The notes below the pieces were generated by a model. The model saw only the letters and a list, made by a program, of their open reading frames with translations, did no database searches and was not told the origin of the DNA. A program made the translations under genes and the position numbers. Positions 44,699 through 45,569 of a DNA stretch of 45,569 bases are shown piece by piece. This stretch comes from Winogradskyella sp. (lineage in GTDB: Bacteria; Bacteroidota; Bacteroidia; Flavobacteriales; Flavobacteriaceae). The stretch lies in the NCBI RefSeq assembly GCF_028289625.1, contig NZ_JANQOM010000047.1:1-45569 (forward strand), in the 5' to 3' direction. The stretch's first letter is position 1. The number at the start of each line of letters is the position of its first letter.

Positions 44699-44714
44699 TA
44701 TAAATCAAATTGGT

Positions 44715-45170
44715 GTGGATACATTAAGCTACAAAACAGTTTCGGCCAACAAAGCTACCGTTAATAAGGAGTGGGTTTTGGTTGATGCTGATGGACAAAC
44801 TTTAGGTCGCTTAGCATCAAAAGTAGCAATACTATTGAGAGGAAAGCACAAACCTAACTTTACGCCACACGTTGATTGCGGAGATAATGTGATTATTATC
44901 AATGCAGAAAAAATCAACTTAACTGGAAACAAATGGACAGATAAGACTTATGTCCGTCATACAGGTTATCCAGGTGGTCAAAAAAGCTTGACTGCTACTG
45001 AAATGTTTGAGAAAGACCCAACCAGATTAGTAGAAAAGTCAGTAAAGGGAATGTTGCCAAAAAACAAATTGGGATCACAGCTTTTCCGCAATCTAACTGT
45101 TGTTGCTGGTGCTGAGCATGCTCATGAAGCTCAAAAACCAAAAACAATTAATTTAAACGAATTTAACTAA
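44715..45170 (+). CDS. rplM: 50S ribosomal protein L13
   Basis: 151 residues from a GTG at 44715, giving [20 protein letters not shown], the usual start in Flavobacteria. An upstream in-frame GTG at 44694 adds seven residues, overlaps the leader hairpin, and is unlikely. Family motifs include [45 protein letters not shown] and [20 protein letters not shown]. It binds 23S rRNA early in large-subunit assembly. Stop and the next start share one base (TAATG), so L13 and S9 are translationally coupled. Confidence 0.97.
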   Translation: MDTLSYKTVSANKATVNKEWVLVDADGQTLGRLASKVAILLRGKHKPNFTPHVDCGDNVIIINAEKINLTGNKWTDKTYVRHTGYPGGQKSLTATEMFEKDPTRLVEKSVKGMLPKNKLGSQLFRNLTVVAGAEHAHEAQKPKTINLNEFN

Positions 45171-45556
45171 TGGAAGTAATTCACAAAATTGGCCGTAGAA
45201 AGACGGCTGTTGCCCGTGTATATGTTGCTCAAGGAAAAGGTAACATTACGGTGAACAAAAAAGACATGGCAGATTACTTTACTACTGCTCCATTGCAGTA
45301 CAAAGTCAATCAACCTTTGGTCATGACTAACAATGATGGCAACTTTGATATTACTGTTAACGTATATGGAGGTGGTATCACCGGCCAGGCGGAAGCTATA
45401 CGTTTAGCATTATCTCGTGCAATGTGCGAAGTTGATGCTGAAAACAGAGCAATATTAAAGCCAGAAGGTCTATTAACTAGAGATCCAAGAATGGTAGAGC
45501 GTAAGAAATTCGGTCAGAAGAAAGCGCGTAAGAAATTCCAGTTCTCTAAACGTTAA
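45170..45556 (+). CDS. rpsI: 30S ribosomal protein S9
   Basis: 128 residues. The family start VIHKIGRRKTAVARVYVAQGKG, the central VNVYGGGITGQAEAIRLALSRAM, and the basic C-terminal tail RKKFGQKKARKKFQFSKR reach the usual terminal SKR whose arginine contacts P-site tRNA. Complete. ATG overlaps the rplM stop by one base. The last 13 bases of the window after it contain nothing recognisable. Confidence 0.97.
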   Translation: MEVIHKIGRRKTAVARVYVAQGKGNITVNKKDMADYFTTAPLQYKVNQPLVMTNNDGNFDITVNVYGGGITGQAEAIRLALSRAMCEVDAENRAILKPEGLLTRDPRMVERKKFGQKKARKKFQFSKR

Positions 45557-45569
45557 TATCCAACACAAA

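Noticed and set aside
44694..44714. Seven-residue N-terminal extension of L13
   Set aside because: It begins within the leader hairpin; the family starts at MDTLSYKT, matching the GTG at 44715.

Overview
The window is AT-rich chromosomal DNA from a member of the Bacteroidota, most likely a marine Flavobacteriaceae. The evidence is: promoter-like TAnnTTTG boxes instead of sigma70 -10/-35 boxes; few Shine-Dalgarno sequences; a C-terminal type IX secretion sorting domain; many lipoproteins, several with acidic residues just after the lipobox cysteine; a DUF2723 protein; GH92 and GH20 enzymes; and a flavobacterial-type rplM-rpsI operon. I cannot name the genus from sequence alone. No phage, insertion sequence, CRISPR array or plasmid function was seen.

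Layout. 1-6 kb: tRNA-Gln, a DUF2723 membrane protein paired with a NodB-type deacetylase, a thioredoxin-fold protein without the CxxC cysteines, and a membrane-anchored metallophosphoesterase. 6-18.2 kb: a carbohydrate locus in two divergent arms. The minus arm has GH20 hexosaminidase, CutC and GH2 beta-mannosidase. The plus arm has GH92 alpha-mannosidase, an unknown lipoprotein, an FHS-type sugar transporter and a Tat-exported glycosylasparaginase. Together these would strip eukaryotic-type high-mannose N-glycans down to the asparagine, without a SusC/SusD pair nearby. 18-25.5 kb: aldehyde dehydrogenase, a small lysine-rich exported protein behind a repeat-rich leader, a CBM9-like/serine hydrolase fusion and polA. 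25.5-28.8 kb: a LytS/LytTR two-component pair divergent from a second secreted serine hydrolase. 28.9-33.1 kb: an operon of three small lipoproteins divergent from a TPR histidine kinase and NarL/LuxR regulator. A near-perfect palindrome in the intergenic region resembles a NarL 7-2-7 site.

33.1-43 kb holds the most intriguing region. A periplasmic TPR-CHAT (caspase/separase-like) protease, two small exported proteins of unknown function and a giant leucine-rich-repeat surface protein lie divergent to an ECF-type sigma factor and a membrane protein that looks like an anti-sigma factor with a periplasmic TPR domain. A perfect 12-bp inverted repeat brackets the divergent promoter. This suggests a sigma-controlled cell-surface module in which a protease could act on the signalling chain. 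43-45.6 kb is housekeeping: Sua5/TsaC, a universal stress protein, and ribosomal proteins L13 and S9.

A short dispersed repeat (core AGTCGAAGTGCAG) occurs at least three times and as a more diverged relic. Two copies lie in frame in the beta-mannosidase and one in the polA linker.
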